The position numbers and the translations under genes were made by a program. A stretch of DNA of 64,000 nt, from positions 45,802 to 109,801 of the forward strand of contig CAXPMI010000037.1 of NCBI GenBank assembly GCA_964218365.1. The letters are read 5' to 3'. Positions 51,460-60,839 of this stretch are shown piece by piece; position 1 is the first letter of the stretch, and every line of letters begins with the position of its first letter. The notes under the pieces are model-generated. The model was given only the letters and a program-made list of their open reading frames with translations. It was not told the DNA's origin and searched no databases. Source of the DNA: MGIIa-K1 sp964218365. GTDB taxonomy: Archaea; Thermoplasmatota; Poseidoniia; Poseidoniales; Poseidoniaceae.

Positions 51460-53685
51460 ATGTCAGGGGAACACGTGTTGATTTGTGTGGCCTGGCCTTA
51501 CGCGAATGGTCCACTTCATTTGGGCCATGTTGCAGGATGCTATTTACCTCCTGATATCCAAGCACGCTTTGAAAGGGCTAAAGGGAACCGTGTATTGATG
51601 GTTTCAGGGTCAGATGAACACGGAACTCCAATAACCGTCACAGCTGAAACCCAAGGTATTTCTCCTCAGCAAGTTGTCGATAAATACCATGAAGTCAATA
51701 CAAATGCTTTGATTGATTTAGGCTGTAGTTGGGAACCTAATATCGACCCACGAGGGCCTGAATATGGGGGCTCACTGTTTAACAGAACTAGCGATCCTGA
51801 GCACTACGAAATTGTTTCAGAGAATTTCAAGAAATTGATGGATGCTAGACTGTTCGAACGGAAAGTAATGCAGCAATACTACGAGATAAGAGAGGACGGA
51901 GGGAGGTTCCTTCCTGACAGGTACGTAGAAGGTGATTGTCCAAATTGTGGTGCAGATGGTGCAAGAGGTGACCAATGTGACGAATGTGGAGTCACCTACG
52001 AAGCACACGAGCTCCAGAATCCCAAGTCTAAAATGAACCCTGATGCATCAATTGAAATCCGTGATACTGAGCATTTCTTTTATCGGCTTGATCTATTCCA
52101 ACATGCCCTACAGGAACATGCTTCTCAGAGACAAAATGTTTGGAAACCAAATGTCAAAGCAATGACAAAACAATGGTTGGATATGGGTCTAAGGCCTCGT
52201 GCTGTTACTCGTGACCTCGATTGGGGAATCCCTCTTCCTCTCGATGGTGATGAATGGAATGGCAAGTGTATCTACGTGTGGTTCGAGGCCGTCCAAGGCT
52301 ACTTCTCATGTGCAAAATTGTGGGCAAAGAGATTCTCAAATCCTCACGACTACGAAAAGTGGTGGAGGATTTCTGAAGATGGTGTCTCGCCAAGACACCT
52401 TTATTTCTTGGGGAAGGATAACATTCCCTTCCATACAGTTATTTGGCCTGCCATAATAATGGGATTGAACCATGCGGAAAGAGGATTAGACGATAGAACT
52501 CCACCTTCTCTTCCGGGTCCAGGCGATCTAAATCTCGAATATAATGTGCCCGCTATGGAATACCTTATGCTAGCAGGTGGCCAATTTTCAAAGTCACGAA
52601 AACACGCTGTCTGGCTCCCAGCATTCTTAGAAAGATTTGACCCAGATACCTTACGTTATTATCTTTCAATCAACATGCCAGAAGCCCATGATACAGATTT
52701 TAATTGGCCAGATTTCGTGGAGAAAATCAACTCAGAATTAATCGCTGCTTATGGTAACTTTGTACACAGAGTTTTGACCCTTGGTGCCAGATTACCTAAA
52801 GACAGACCACTTTCTACATTTGACGACTTATCGTATTGTGCAGATGAAATGAAGAAATTAGAAACATTACATCAACAAGCAACTTCAAGTCTCGAAAAAC
52901 ACCGATACAAGGAGGCACTTCGCACCATTATGTCTGCGGCACAACTCGGTAACCAAATGCTCCAAGCAGCAACACCTTGGAAGTTTTTGAAGGATTTAGA
53001 TGCCGAAGGGGCTAAGGAGTCAATGGCAAAACTTGCTTTTGGTTGGAGATTATCTCGGTATCTAGCAATTATGACTCAACCATTCCTACCGTTTAGTGCA
53101 CAGCGACTTTGGGAATCGTTGGGCGAATCAGGTGATGTAGCACTAACTCCTTGGAAATCTGCAACCGATTGGGATGTTCAGTACAAATGGAGTGACGCAG
53201 AACCAACTCCTCTATTCCAACGCTTAGATTTAGAGGAAATTCTGTCACAAGAGAAAACATTAGCCGGAGAATCTGCTGATTCGAATGACCCTGGTCACTC
53301 TGTAAAGGGTGGAAAAAAGAACAAAAAGGAAGTAAAGGAAATGCCGGAAGGAACAACACATCTAGACTTTGAGAAATTTATGGAAGTTGAATTAAGAGTA
53401 GGAAAAATTGTCTCCGTTTCTAACCATGAGAACGCAGACAAATTGTATGTCGTAGCAATTGATGATGGTTCAGAATCTGGTAGAACTATCTGTGCTGGAT
53501 TGAAAGAGTACTATACCGCAGAAGAAATGGTTGGAAAATCTGTTGTATTTGTGGCTAATTTGAAACCCAGGAAACTTCGTGGTGTAATGAGTGAAGGTAT
53601 GATGCTTGCCGCCGACGATGGAAATGGTGGTGTTAGATTAGTCACCATTGATGGTGACATCGCAACAGGTTCTCAAGTAAGATGA
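51460..53685 (+). CDS. metG: Methionyl-tRNA synthetase with C-terminal tRNA-binding domain
   Basis: The 741-residue class I synthetase has the HIGH-type motif PLHLGHVAG (about 17-25), a zinc knuckle (CPNCG ... CDECG) in the connective peptide, and the KMSKS equivalent GGQFSKSRKHAVW with Gln in place of the first Lys. After a charged linker (KGGKKNKKEVKE) comes an EMAP/Trbp111-like OB domain (VELRVGKIVSVSNHENADKL, about 640-741), which aids tRNA binding. The ATG at 51460 gives the usual start. Its TGA abuts the next convergent stop as TGATCA. Confidence 0.96.
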   Translation: MSGEHVLICVAWPYANGPLHLGHVAGCYLPPDIQARFERAKGNRVLMVSGSDEHGTPITVTAETQGISPQQVVDKYHEVNTNALIDLGCSWEPNIDPRGPEYGGSLFNRTSDPEHYEIVSENFKKLMDARLFERKVMQQYYEIREDGGRFLPDRYVEGDCPNCGADGARGDQCDECGVTYEAHELQNPKSKMNPDASIEIRDTEHFFYRLDLFQHALQEHASQRQNVWKPNVKAMTKQWLDMGLRPRAVTRDLDWGIPLPLDGDEWNGKCIYVWFEAVQGYFSCAKLWAKRFSNPHDYEKWWRISEDGVSPRHLYFLGKDNIPFHTVIWPAIIMGLNHAERGLDDRTPPSLPGPGDLNLEYNVPAMEYLMLAGGQFSKSRKHAVWLPAFLERFDPDTLRYYLSINMPEAHDTDFNWPDFVEKINSELIAAYGNFVHRVLTLGARLPKDRPLSTFDDLSYCADEMKKLETLHQQATSSLEKHRYKEALRTIMSAAQLGNQMLQAATPWKFLKDLDAEGAKESMAKLAFGWRLSRYLAIMTQPFLPFSAQRLWESLGESGDVALTPWKSATDWDVQYKWSDAEPTPLFQRLDLEEILSQEKTLAGESADSNDPGHSVKGGKKNKKEVKEMPEGTTHLDFEKFMEVELRVGKIVSVSNHENADKLYVVAIDDGSESGRTICAGLKEYYTAEEMVGKSVVFVANLKPRKLRGVMSEGMMLAADDGNGGVRLVTIDGDIATGSQVR

Positions 53686-54315
53686 TCAAAGCCTATCTCT
53701 TACTTCATCCATAACTTTTCGAGACAAGGTCCGAGCATTTTCTTTGATTTCTGGAGCAAGAGTTCTAATTTCTATAGCCATATCTTCAGGTAAGCCTGGT
53801 AGATTGATATCAACATTGAATAAAGCACCTTTACATGCTGCGCTAGCAAGTAATCCTGCAACTCCAACATCTGAGACTGCGTTACCATTACCTTTGGCGG
53901 CTAATTCTGGTAATAACTCTAACAAAGTTAGTGCTAATTTTGCTGTTTCAAATGGTTTTTCGGTAGCTACTAATGTTGCTTTACGGATTGCTTCTCTTCG
54001 AGTGGATTTTTCTTCCTCAGTATCTTTAGGAAGTCTAAATGATTCCATGACATAATCAAACGCATCACTGTCTTCATCTGCGAGTTCTCCTGCCCTCGTC
54101 ATGATTTTTACTGCACTAAGCATTGCCTTTTCAGCAATTGGCCAACCATCTGACCATTTCTCCTTTCCAATAGTTAGGTCGCATACCATTATCGTTAGTG
54201 CTGACGCTTGGCCAAGCGAAATAGCAGCAGCAGTACCGCCGCCTGGCGTTGGTGATGATGATGCTAATGCTGCTTGAAAATCTCTGACTGTCATTTCCAT
54301 CCAAGGTGTTTTCAT
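53686..54315 (-). CDS. Formimidoyltetrahydrofolate cyclodeaminase
   Basis: The 209-residue all-helical protein carries the cyclodeaminase motifs SSPTPGGGTAAAISLGQASA near the N-terminus and DVGVAGLLASAACKGALFNV (about 145-165). It converts 5-formimino-THF to methenyl-THF and ammonia. It is translated as a separate protein 4 bases after the formimidoyltransferase gene, where vertebrates use one fused protein. The pair funnels the histidine-derived one-carbon unit into folate. Confidence 0.9.
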   Translation of the reverse strand: MKTPWMEMTVRDFQAALASSSPTPGGGTAAAISLGQASALTIMVCDLTIGKEKWSDGWPIAEKAMLSAVKIMTRAGELADEDSDAFDYVMESFRLPKDTEEEKSTRREAIRKATLVATEKPFETAKLALTLLELLPELAAKGNGNAVSDVGVAGLLASAACKGALFNVDINLPGLPEDMAIEIRTLAPEIKENARTLSRKVMDEVRDRL

Positions 54316-54319
54316 ATTT

Positions 54320-55342
54320 TCACTTCCTGTCTAAGGCCCACTCAATTATCCTCTGATTGGGGTCAAATTCTCCTAGATAGTCAAGGCCAAGACCTTTGAT
54401 TGCTGCATTGACCAACTCTTCTTCGTCTTCGCATTCTGCTGAAGCATACCATCTGCCTGACTCTAACATCGCAGACAGTGGGACTAAGCCAACCAATTCA
54501 GAACCGCACGTTTCTACACCATGGTCGTTAACTACCGATTTTACTGCCTCATAGGCGATGTGCATTGGAGTAACGGATACATCTCGTAGGTTCATAGAGA
54601 CTTGAGAGATACCATGTGCCTCCAAGGGAAGACCCATTCCTTGAACCATCTGTAACATTCCAGGTATTCTGGTTCGTCGGCCATCATCTTGTTTAAGCAG
54701 CCTACCAGTTGTTCGAACTAATGATCCTGCAAATTTTGCTGCTCTTGCATCCTTTTCATCAACATTCACATTGTAGGCAACTAAGATGTTACGCGCACCG
54801 ATTACAACCGCACCAAATTTCGAAACCGTTTCTGTCCATTCCTTCGGTCCAAAATCCGGAAGGTGCGGTCCGCCATTTTCTAATCTCTCTTTGAAACCTT
54901 CATACTGGCCCTTCCTAAGGTCAGAAAGTAAATTTCTCTCTGGTGAACTTGCTGCTGCGCCATAAAGAAATGTTGGGATTTCCAATTCATTGGACACCCG
55001 CTTTGCTAATTCTTTAGATAAATCAACGCAGTCCTCCATTGTCACGTTTTTTAGTGGGACAAACGGGCAAACATCTACTGCTCCAATTCTAGGGTGTTCC
55101 CCCTCATGAGTTCTCATGTCTATATGTTTCATTGCTGCTTCAATGACGCGGAATGCTGCTTCGGAAACAGCACTTGGTTCTCCTGCAATAGTTAGAACTG
55201 TTCTATTGTAGTCAGCATCTGGTTCTATACCCAATACCCTTGCTCCAAGTATACCTCTTCCAGCGTTACTGATTGCGTCGATTACCTCTTGATTTCTGCC
55301 TTCAGAAAAATTAGGGACACACTCCACTATTCTGTCTGACAT
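54320..55342 (-). CDS. ftcD: Glutamate formimidoyltransferase
   Basis: The 340-residue enzyme moves the formimino group from formiminoglutamate to tetrahydrofolate. It begins VECVPNFSEGRN, the family signature. It has the substrate-site segment MRTHEGEHPRIGAVDVCPF (about 80-100), the second domain start FGPKEWTETVSKFGAVVIGA, and MGLPLEAHGISQVSMNLRD. The ATG at 55342 is preferred over one at 55381. It is cotranscribed with the cyclodeaminase, downstream of PAN. Confidence 0.93.
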   Translation of the reverse strand: MSDRIVECVPNFSEGRNQEVIDAISNAGRGILGARVLGIEPDADYNRTVLTIAGEPSAVSEAAFRVIEAAMKHIDMRTHEGEHPRIGAVDVCPFVPLKNVTMEDCVDLSKELAKRVSNELEIPTFLYGAAASSPERNLLSDLRKGQYEGFKERLENGGPHLPDFGPKEWTETVSKFGAVVIGARNILVAYNVNVDEKDARAAKFAGSLVRTTGRLLKQDDGRRTRIPGMLQMVQGMGLPLEAHGISQVSMNLRDVSVTPMHIAYEAVKSVVNDHGVETCGSELVGLVPLSAMLESGRWYASAECEDEEELVNAAIKGLGLDYLGEFDPNQRIIEWALDRK

Positions 55343-55386
55343 ATCAAAAGATGCCCATCGGCATTTCATGAACATTGTCAATGGCT

Positions 55387-56607
55387 TCAGCCATAGAGTG
55401 CATCGGGTGAAGAGGATATTCCGTTTGTTTCCCGCTTCTTTTTGATCCTTTCCACAGCTAGTTGCAAATCAACTTGCTTCACTTTGGATCTACCATCTCT
55501 GATTGCAATCATTCCAGACTCAACAGTAGTTGCTTTTAGTTCAGCTCCGCTAAATCCTTCTGTCTGTTCAACAATCTTTGCAATGTTTAGTTTTGTAGTA
55601 GACATTTTTCCTAAATGGATATTCAGTATTGTCTTTCTACCAACCTCATCAGGCAATGGAATCTCAATAACACGGTCAAATCTACCCGGTCGCAGCAATG
55701 CATCATCCAAGATATCTGGTCTGTTTGTTGCTGCGATGATTTTTACATCCTCAAGTGCATCAAACCCGTCTAACTCTGCTAGTAACTGCATGAGAGTCCT
55801 CTGAACTTCCCTGTCCCCACTTGTAGCCGAATCAAGCCTCTTTGCTCCAATGGCATCTATCTCATCTAGGAAAATTATTGATGGAGATTTATCTTTAGCG
55901 AGTGAGAATAATTCTCTTACCATCCTACCGCCTTCACCGATATATTTCTGCGCAAGTTCCGAGCCGACCATTCTAATGAATGAAGCATTGGTTTGACTAG
56001 CAACCGCTTTGGCTAGCATTGTTTTTCCGCAGCCAGGCGGACCTACTAACAAAATTCCCTTGGGTGGTTCGATCCCAACTTTTCTGAAAAGTTCAGGCTT
56101 GTCTAAAGGCAACTCTATCGCTTCTCTGACCTGTAAGATTTGTTCGTCTAATCCACCAACTGAATCATACGCAACGTTTGGCTTTTCTACCATTTCTGCG
56201 CCAGAAACCATCGGATCCCATGCATCATGAAGAATTTCAATAACAGACAGTGTGTCTTGATTTAGTGCTACTCTTGCCCCTGGGCGAAGTTTGTCCTTTG
56301 ATAATCGCTGATTTATCGATACTTGAAATACAGTGCCATTTGAAGATCTGACGATTGCCCTTTCATCGTCTAGTATATCCTGTAGGTGACCAACAATTAG
56401 AGGAGGGTTTTTGAGAATTCGAACTTCCTCATCCAACCTACTGGCTCTCTTTTTTATTCCTGCAAGTTCGTTTTCAAGTTGTATCCTCTCAGAGATAAGT
56501 CGTTGGGCCTCATCTCTTAGGCGAGCATAATCACTTTCTAGGGCTTTCAAATCCTTATCTTCTTTACCTAAATGGTTAGAAGCGCCCTTATCGACATCAG
56601 TGCCCAT
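55387..56607 (-). CDS. pan: Proteasome-activating nucleotidase PAN
   Basis: PAN is the AAA+ unfoldase that feeds the archaeal 20S proteasome. The 406-residue protein has an N-terminal coiled coil (about 20-65), an OB domain (about 75-125), Walker A GPPGCGKTM, Walker B IIFLDEIDAIG, and the second region of homology ATNRPDILDDALLRPGRFDR. It ends in LYG, a hydrophobic-Tyr-X motif that opens the proteasome gate. Its partner alpha subunit is at the left end of the window. Confidence 0.96.
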   Translation of the reverse strand: MGTDVDKGASNHLGKEDKDLKALESDYARLRDEAQRLISERIQLENELAGIKKRASRLDEEVRILKNPPLIVGHLQDILDDERAIVRSSNGTVFQVSINQRLSKDKLRPGARVALNQDTLSVIEILHDAWDPMVSGAEMVEKPNVAYDSVGGLDEQILQVREAIELPLDKPELFRKVGIEPPKGILLVGPPGCGKTMLAKAVASQTNASFIRMVGSELAQKYIGEGGRMVRELFSLAKDKSPSIIFLDEIDAIGAKRLDSATSGDREVQRTLMQLLAELDGFDALEDVKIIAATNRPDILDDALLRPGRFDRVIEIPLPDEVGRKTILNIHLGKMSTTKLNIAKIVEQTEGFSGAELKATTVESGMIAIRDGRSKVKQVDLQLAVERIKKKRETNGISSSPDALYG

Positions 56608-56715
56608 GTTTGGCCCAATCTCTGATACTAATTCAACACTCCGTGATATGGATTAAATTTCAATAGTTTACGAAGCCTTGATGAATCATCGCTGCTACAA
56701 CAAATCGGTGGCGGC

Positions 56716-57213
56716 ATGGCGGACTGTGAACTGTGTGGGGCAATGAAAGTCGGTACTAGAGCAGTCACCATGGGCAGAGCTGAGGTGCAAGCTTGTAAAA
56801 GGTGCACAGAAAAGATGGGATTGGCAGAAAAGAAAGTTGCTCCCGGACTAGCAAAAGCTCGTTCGACAACAACGCAAACGTCTGGTGGTTACGGTGGAAT
56901 TGGACGTAAAGGCAAGGACATTATGCTGAGAGGTGAGAAGGAACTTGCTTCAGACTTTGCAAAACGAGTTACTACTGCGCGAACACAGCGTGGATGGGAT
57001 AAGCGTGAACTTGCGAGAAGAATGGCTGAAAAAATAAACATAATCAATAATGTTGAGTCTGGTAAGAGACCAACCGACACAGTAATTAGAAAACTCGAAA
57101 GAACACTAGATATCGTCCTAATGGTAGACGCATCTCCCGATGAAAACCGGCATGTAAATTCGGGACAAGCAAGAGGATTAACACTTGGAGATTTCTTGTT
57201 AGGTGACAAATGA
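56716..57213 (+). CDS. mbf1: Multiprotein bridging factor 1 homologue (archaeal MBF1)
   Basis: The 165-residue protein has an N-terminal zinc ribbon (C4, C7, C27, C30), a Gly/basic linker and an HTH-3 Cro-type domain (about 80-135; WDKRELARRMAEKINIINNV, ESGKRPTDTVIRKLER). Archaeal MBF1 binds the small ribosomal subunit and affects translation. Its last four bases (ATGA) overlap the start of tsr3, so two ribosome-linked genes are coupled. The 108-base divergent gap with pan contains TTAAATTT (56653-56660) as a possible promoter. Confidence 0.93.
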   Translation: MADCELCGAMKVGTRAVTMGRAEVQACKRCTEKMGLAEKKVAPGLAKARSTTTQTSGGYGGIGRKGKDIMLRGEKELASDFAKRVTTARTQRGWDKRELARRMAEKINIINNVESGKRPTDTVIRKLERTLDIVLMVDASPDENRHVNSGQARGLTLGDFLLGDK

Positions 57214-57764
57214 TGCCTATCGGGAAGGATGTTCCAATCCATGCTATATGGCTTGCACAGGACGATCCCAAGAAAAACACTGCAGTTAAGTTGTCCAGGC
57301 GTGGAGCATTACGACTTCACGAACGATTCACAAAACTACCCCAGAAAGGAATCATTCTAGAGCCTCTGTGCGGGAAGGTTCTCGGTCCTGAGGACCATTC
57401 ATTGCTGATTGAAGATGGTGGGGCACTAGTTGGCTTAGATTGCTCTTGGGCACATATTGGGGAATCCGTTGCGAAAGTTATGAAGCGCACTCGCTTGAAA
57501 GCGCGGATGCTGCCACTACTCTTGGCAGCAAATCCTGTCAATTGGGGTAAACCAAGTAAATTAACGACTGCAGAAGCATTGGCTGCATCTCTATACCTAA
57601 TAGGAAATGAAAAACAAGCAAGAGATTTACTATCTGCATTTAGTTGGGGTGAGCAATTTTTTGTATTGAATAAAGAACCTCTTGATGCTTATAAAAATGC
57701 AAAATCCTCTAAAGAGTTAGTTGAGTTACAGTTTGAATTTTTTAATATCGAAAGACCAGAATAA
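57210..57764 (+). CDS. tsr3: rRNA aminocarboxypropyltransferase Tsr3
   Basis: Tsr3 adds the 3-amino-3-carboxypropyl group of S-adenosylmethionine to a hypermodified small-subunit rRNA uridine. The 184-residue protein has the DUF367 motifs LDCSWAHIGES (about 73-83), the near-invariant LPLLLAANPVNWGKPSKLTT (about 100-119) and AEALAASLYLIG. Length is right for archaeal Tsr3. It is translationally coupled to mbf1. Confidence 0.93.
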   Translation: MMPIGKDVPIHAIWLAQDDPKKNTAVKLSRRGALRLHERFTKLPQKGIILEPLCGKVLGPEDHSLLIEDGGALVGLDCSWAHIGESVAKVMKRTRLKARMLPLLLAANPVNWGKPSKLTTAEALAASLYLIGNEKQARDLLSAFSWGEQFFVLNKEPLDAYKNAKSSKELVELQFEFFNIERPE

Positions 57765-57792
57765 AGAATTTTGAATCTCCGTCGTGATTATC

Positions 57793-58542
57793 ATGGTTAA
57801 GCGCCCCATTCACCGATTAATTGAAGGCCGTACAATGCCTGAGTATGATGAGTTGGCAGATGAATCTATAATTACAATTTTCAACGACCAAGAGGTAGTA
57901 GTTAGGTTACTTGCAACGCCTTTAGATTTAGAGGATTTGGCCGTTGGACATGTTAGATGTGAAGGAAGAGGAACTATTACCTCAGTGGTCGTTAACGATA
58001 CTAACATTACAGTGGTAGGTGATGTTACGCCACGTCCAACAAATGACTTGCTTACTGCTGCTTGTGGAGCTTGTACAGTTGGTGAAATTCAGAGTCCCGG
58101 TACAACAGTCCCAAGAACCCAATTTTTGGATGCAGATTTCAAAGAAATGATGTCAATTATGAAGCAAAATCAACCTATTTTTGATTCTACAGGAGGAGTT
58201 CATGCTGCAGGGTTATTCAGCCAAAATGGAGAATGCATCCTAACAAGAGAAGACATAGGCAGGCACAACGCTTTCGATAAAGCAGTGGGGGCTTCAATAC
58301 GTATGAATATTGAGCCAAAAATAATTGGTTTGTCAGGTAGAGTGGGTTGGGAACTAGTTGCAAAAGCAGTACGTTCGAACATCGAGATCATCATAGCAAT
58401 TGGGGCAATAAGTTCTGCAGCCGAAGCACTTGCCAGAAATGCTGGGATAACAATGGTTGGATTTGCATCTCGACAAAATCCAGTTCTTATTGGTCCGTTA
58501 AGCCGCATCATTGACAAGCAGAACGCTACTCGACCAGTTTAA
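57793..58542 (+). CDS. fdhD: Formate dehydrogenase accessory sulfurtransferase FdhD
   Basis: FdhD inserts sulfur into the molybdenum cofactor of formate dehydrogenase-type enzymes. The 249-residue protein has the catalytic CGAC pair (in AACGACTVGEI), TGGVHAAGLF and EDIGRHNAFDKAVG, all family signatures, plus LSGRVGWELVAKA. The ATG at 57793 is chosen; a GTG at 57784 is possible. Its TAA shares one base with the ATG of its enzyme partner (TAATG). Confidence 0.93.
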   Translation: MVKRPIHRLIEGRTMPEYDELADESIITIFNDQEVVVRLLATPLDLEDLAVGHVRCEGRGTITSVVVNDTNITVVGDVTPRPTNDLLTAACGACTVGEIQSPGTTVPRTQFLDADFKEMMSIMKQNQPIFDSTGGVHAAGLFSQNGECILTREDIGRHNAFDKAVGASIRMNIEPKIIGLSGRVGWELVAKAVRSNIEIIIAIGAISSAAEALARNAGITMVGFASRQNPVLIGPLSRIIDKQNATRPV

Positions 58543-60836
58543 TGTCAGTCCGAAAGGGAGTTTCTGCGACTACTCCTTTGGACACCAATTCTTTGAAAAT
58601 CAAGAAATCGAAATCGGTTGCTGCAGGGATTCCCGCAGCCACATCTTCTTTACTCCATGGCATCAGGAAAATGGGTGCGGTGAAAACAGTCAAGACGCTG
58701 ACAACTGTAAATCAGCCTGAAGGTTTTGATTGTCCAGGTTGTGCTTGGCCCGACCCTAAACACTCCTCTGCGTTTGAGTTCTGTGAAAATGGAGCGAAAG
58801 CCGTTGCTGACGAAGCGATGAAAGGTGGCGTAAATCCAGAATTTTTCGCAAAATACACTGTTCAAGAATTATCCCAAAAGAGTGATTTTTGGCTAAATAA
58901 CCAGGGCAGAATTACGCACCCAATGTTGTTAAAAAAAGGTAGTGACAAATATACTCGAATCGATTGGGATGATGCCATTAGATTGATTGCAGATAAAATT
59001 CAAGACTGCGATGACCCAAACAAATCAGTATTTTACACATCGGGGAGAACATCAAACGAAGCAGCATTCCTTTACCAGTTGTTTGCAAGGACACTTGGCA
59101 CTAATAATATGCCAGATTGCTCAAATATGTGTCACGAATCTAGCGGTAGAGGTTTAGGTGAATCTATCGGTATAGGAAAAGGAACTGTTACGCTAGAGGA
59201 TTTTGATTATGCGGATGTTATCTTAGTTATCGGTCAAAACCCTGGTACAAATCACCCGCGCATGCTCACTGCCCTCAGAGATGCGAAAAGGAATGGTGCA
59301 AAGATAATTCACGTGAATCCTCTACCAGAAACGGGATTGGTTCGATTCAAGCACCCCCAAGACTACATGAAACTATCATTCGGAAGCGAGTCTCTTGCTG
59401 ATATGCATCTTCAAGTTAGGTTAGGGGGAGATGCTGCGCTAATGCATGGGCTAATGAAAATCCAATTAGAAAATGATTCTCTCGACCACGACTTCATCAA
59501 ACATTCAACTTCTGGGTTTGAGGACGTCGTAACCCGTGTAACTAGTACGAGTTGGGACCGCATTGTAGAAGATTCAGGTCTCAATCGTGTTGATATTGAA
59601 CAAGCTGGCCAGATTCTGGCTAATTCTAAGGGAACTATCGCCTGTTGGGCAATGGGTCTAACCCAACATAGGAACGGTGTTGCTGTCATTCAAGAGGTTT
59701 CAAATTTGCTTCTAATGGGTGGACACATTGGAAATAAAGGAGCAGGACTTTGCCCAGTAAGAGGCCATTCTAATGTCCAAGGTGATAGAACAGTAGGAAT
59801 TTGGGAACGCCCAACAGAAAAATTTCTTCAAAAACTTGACGAAGCATGTGGTATTGTAAGTCCCAGAGAACACGGCTTAGACGTTGTAGAGGCTATCGGG
59901 AAGATGAGAGAGGGCGAAGTCGAATTATTCTTTTGCATGGGCGGCAACTTCCTTTCTGCAACACCCGATACATTAGCAACTGCTGAAGGCCTCAGTCAAG
60001 TTAAACTAACCGTGCAGGTATCTACTAAACTAAACCGGTCCCATTTGGTTACAGGAGAAACAGCACTAATTCTACCATGCCTTGGTAGGACTGAATTAGA
60101 TATGCAAGCAAGTGGAAAGCAATTTGTCACAGTTGAAAATTCAATGGGCATTGTTCACACGTCTAATGGTAGTCTCAAGCCAGTCAGCAAAAATCTGAGA
60201 AGTGAGCCATGGATTGTAGCCTCAATCGCTAGTGCCACATTAAATGATGACAGAGACTGGATGGAATTAGTATCTAATTACGACAACATTAGAACTTTGA
60301 TGAGCAAGGCATTAGCCGGATTTGACAATTATAATGAGCGAGTTCGCAATCCTGGAGGGTTTGCATTGCCTAATCCTCCAAGGGATACCAGGACATTCTC
60401 TACTCCAGATGGGAAAGCACATTTCATTGCCCATGATTTGCCTGATGTTTCCGTTCCAAATGGAAAGTATGTGATGATGACAATTAGGTCGCATGACCAA
60501 TACAATACTACGATTTATGACCTTCACGACAGATATCGAGGAATCCATGGAAATAGACGTGTAGTTTTGATGAATGCTAATGACATGATAAAACGTGGAT
60601 GGAAAACTAGGCGCATCGTTGACATAGTTTCTCACTTTAATGGTGAAGAAAGGAGAAGTGATGGCTGGCAAGTAATCGCTTATGATATCCCAGAAGGCAA
60701 CATTGCAACTTACTTCCCAGAGGCTAACGTGCTGGTACCTCTCAACTCAACTGCGGATAAATCCAATACTCCAACATCTAAATGGATTATTTGCAGTCTT
60801 TTCGAACCTGGGCAAGAATTGATCGAGGAGGAATGA
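58542..60836 (+). CDS. FdhF/YdeP-like molybdopterin oxidoreductase
   Basis: The 764-residue protein is of the Fdh-alpha-like (YdeP) type. It has CPGCAWPDP and FEFCENGAKA at the N-terminus, SGRTSNEAAFLYQLFAR, and Cys197 (NMCHESS) at the position of the Mo-binding selenocysteine of FdhF. GQNPGTNHPRML, a Gly-rich HIGNKGAGLCPVRGHSNVQGD region and a C-terminal molydop-binding domain follow. The Cys version plus adjacent FdhD supports a formate-dehydrogenase-type catalyst. No electron-transfer subunit is adjacent. Its physiological substrate is unknown. Confidence 0.9.
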   Translation: MSVRKGVSATTPLDTNSLKIKKSKSVAAGIPAATSSLLHGIRKMGAVKTVKTLTTVNQPEGFDCPGCAWPDPKHSSAFEFCENGAKAVADEAMKGGVNPEFFAKYTVQELSQKSDFWLNNQGRITHPMLLKKGSDKYTRIDWDDAIRLIADKIQDCDDPNKSVFYTSGRTSNEAAFLYQLFARTLGTNNMPDCSNMCHESSGRGLGESIGIGKGTVTLEDFDYADVILVIGQNPGTNHPRMLTALRDAKRNGAKIIHVNPLPETGLVRFKHPQDYMKLSFGSESLADMHLQVRLGGDAALMHGLMKIQLENDSLDHDFIKHSTSGFEDVVTRVTSTSWDRIVEDSGLNRVDIEQAGQILANSKGTIACWAMGLTQHRNGVAVIQEVSNLLLMGGHIGNKGAGLCPVRGHSNVQGDRTVGIWERPTEKFLQKLDEACGIVSPREHGLDVVEAIGKMREGEVELFFCMGGNFLSATPDTLATAEGLSQVKLTVQVSTKLNRSHLVTGETALILPCLGRTELDMQASGKQFVTVENSMGIVHTSNGSLKPVSKNLRSEPWIVASIASATLNDDRDWMELVSNYDNIRTLMSKALAGFDNYNERVRNPGGFALPNPPRDTRTFSTPDGKAHFIAHDLPDVSVPNGKYVMMTIRSHDQYNTTIYDLHDRYRGIHGNRRVVLMNANDMIKRGWKTRRIVDIVSHFNGEERRSDGWQVIAYDIPEGNIATYFPEANVLVPLNSTADKSNTPTSKWIICSLFEPGQELIEEE

Positions 60837-60839
60837 GCC

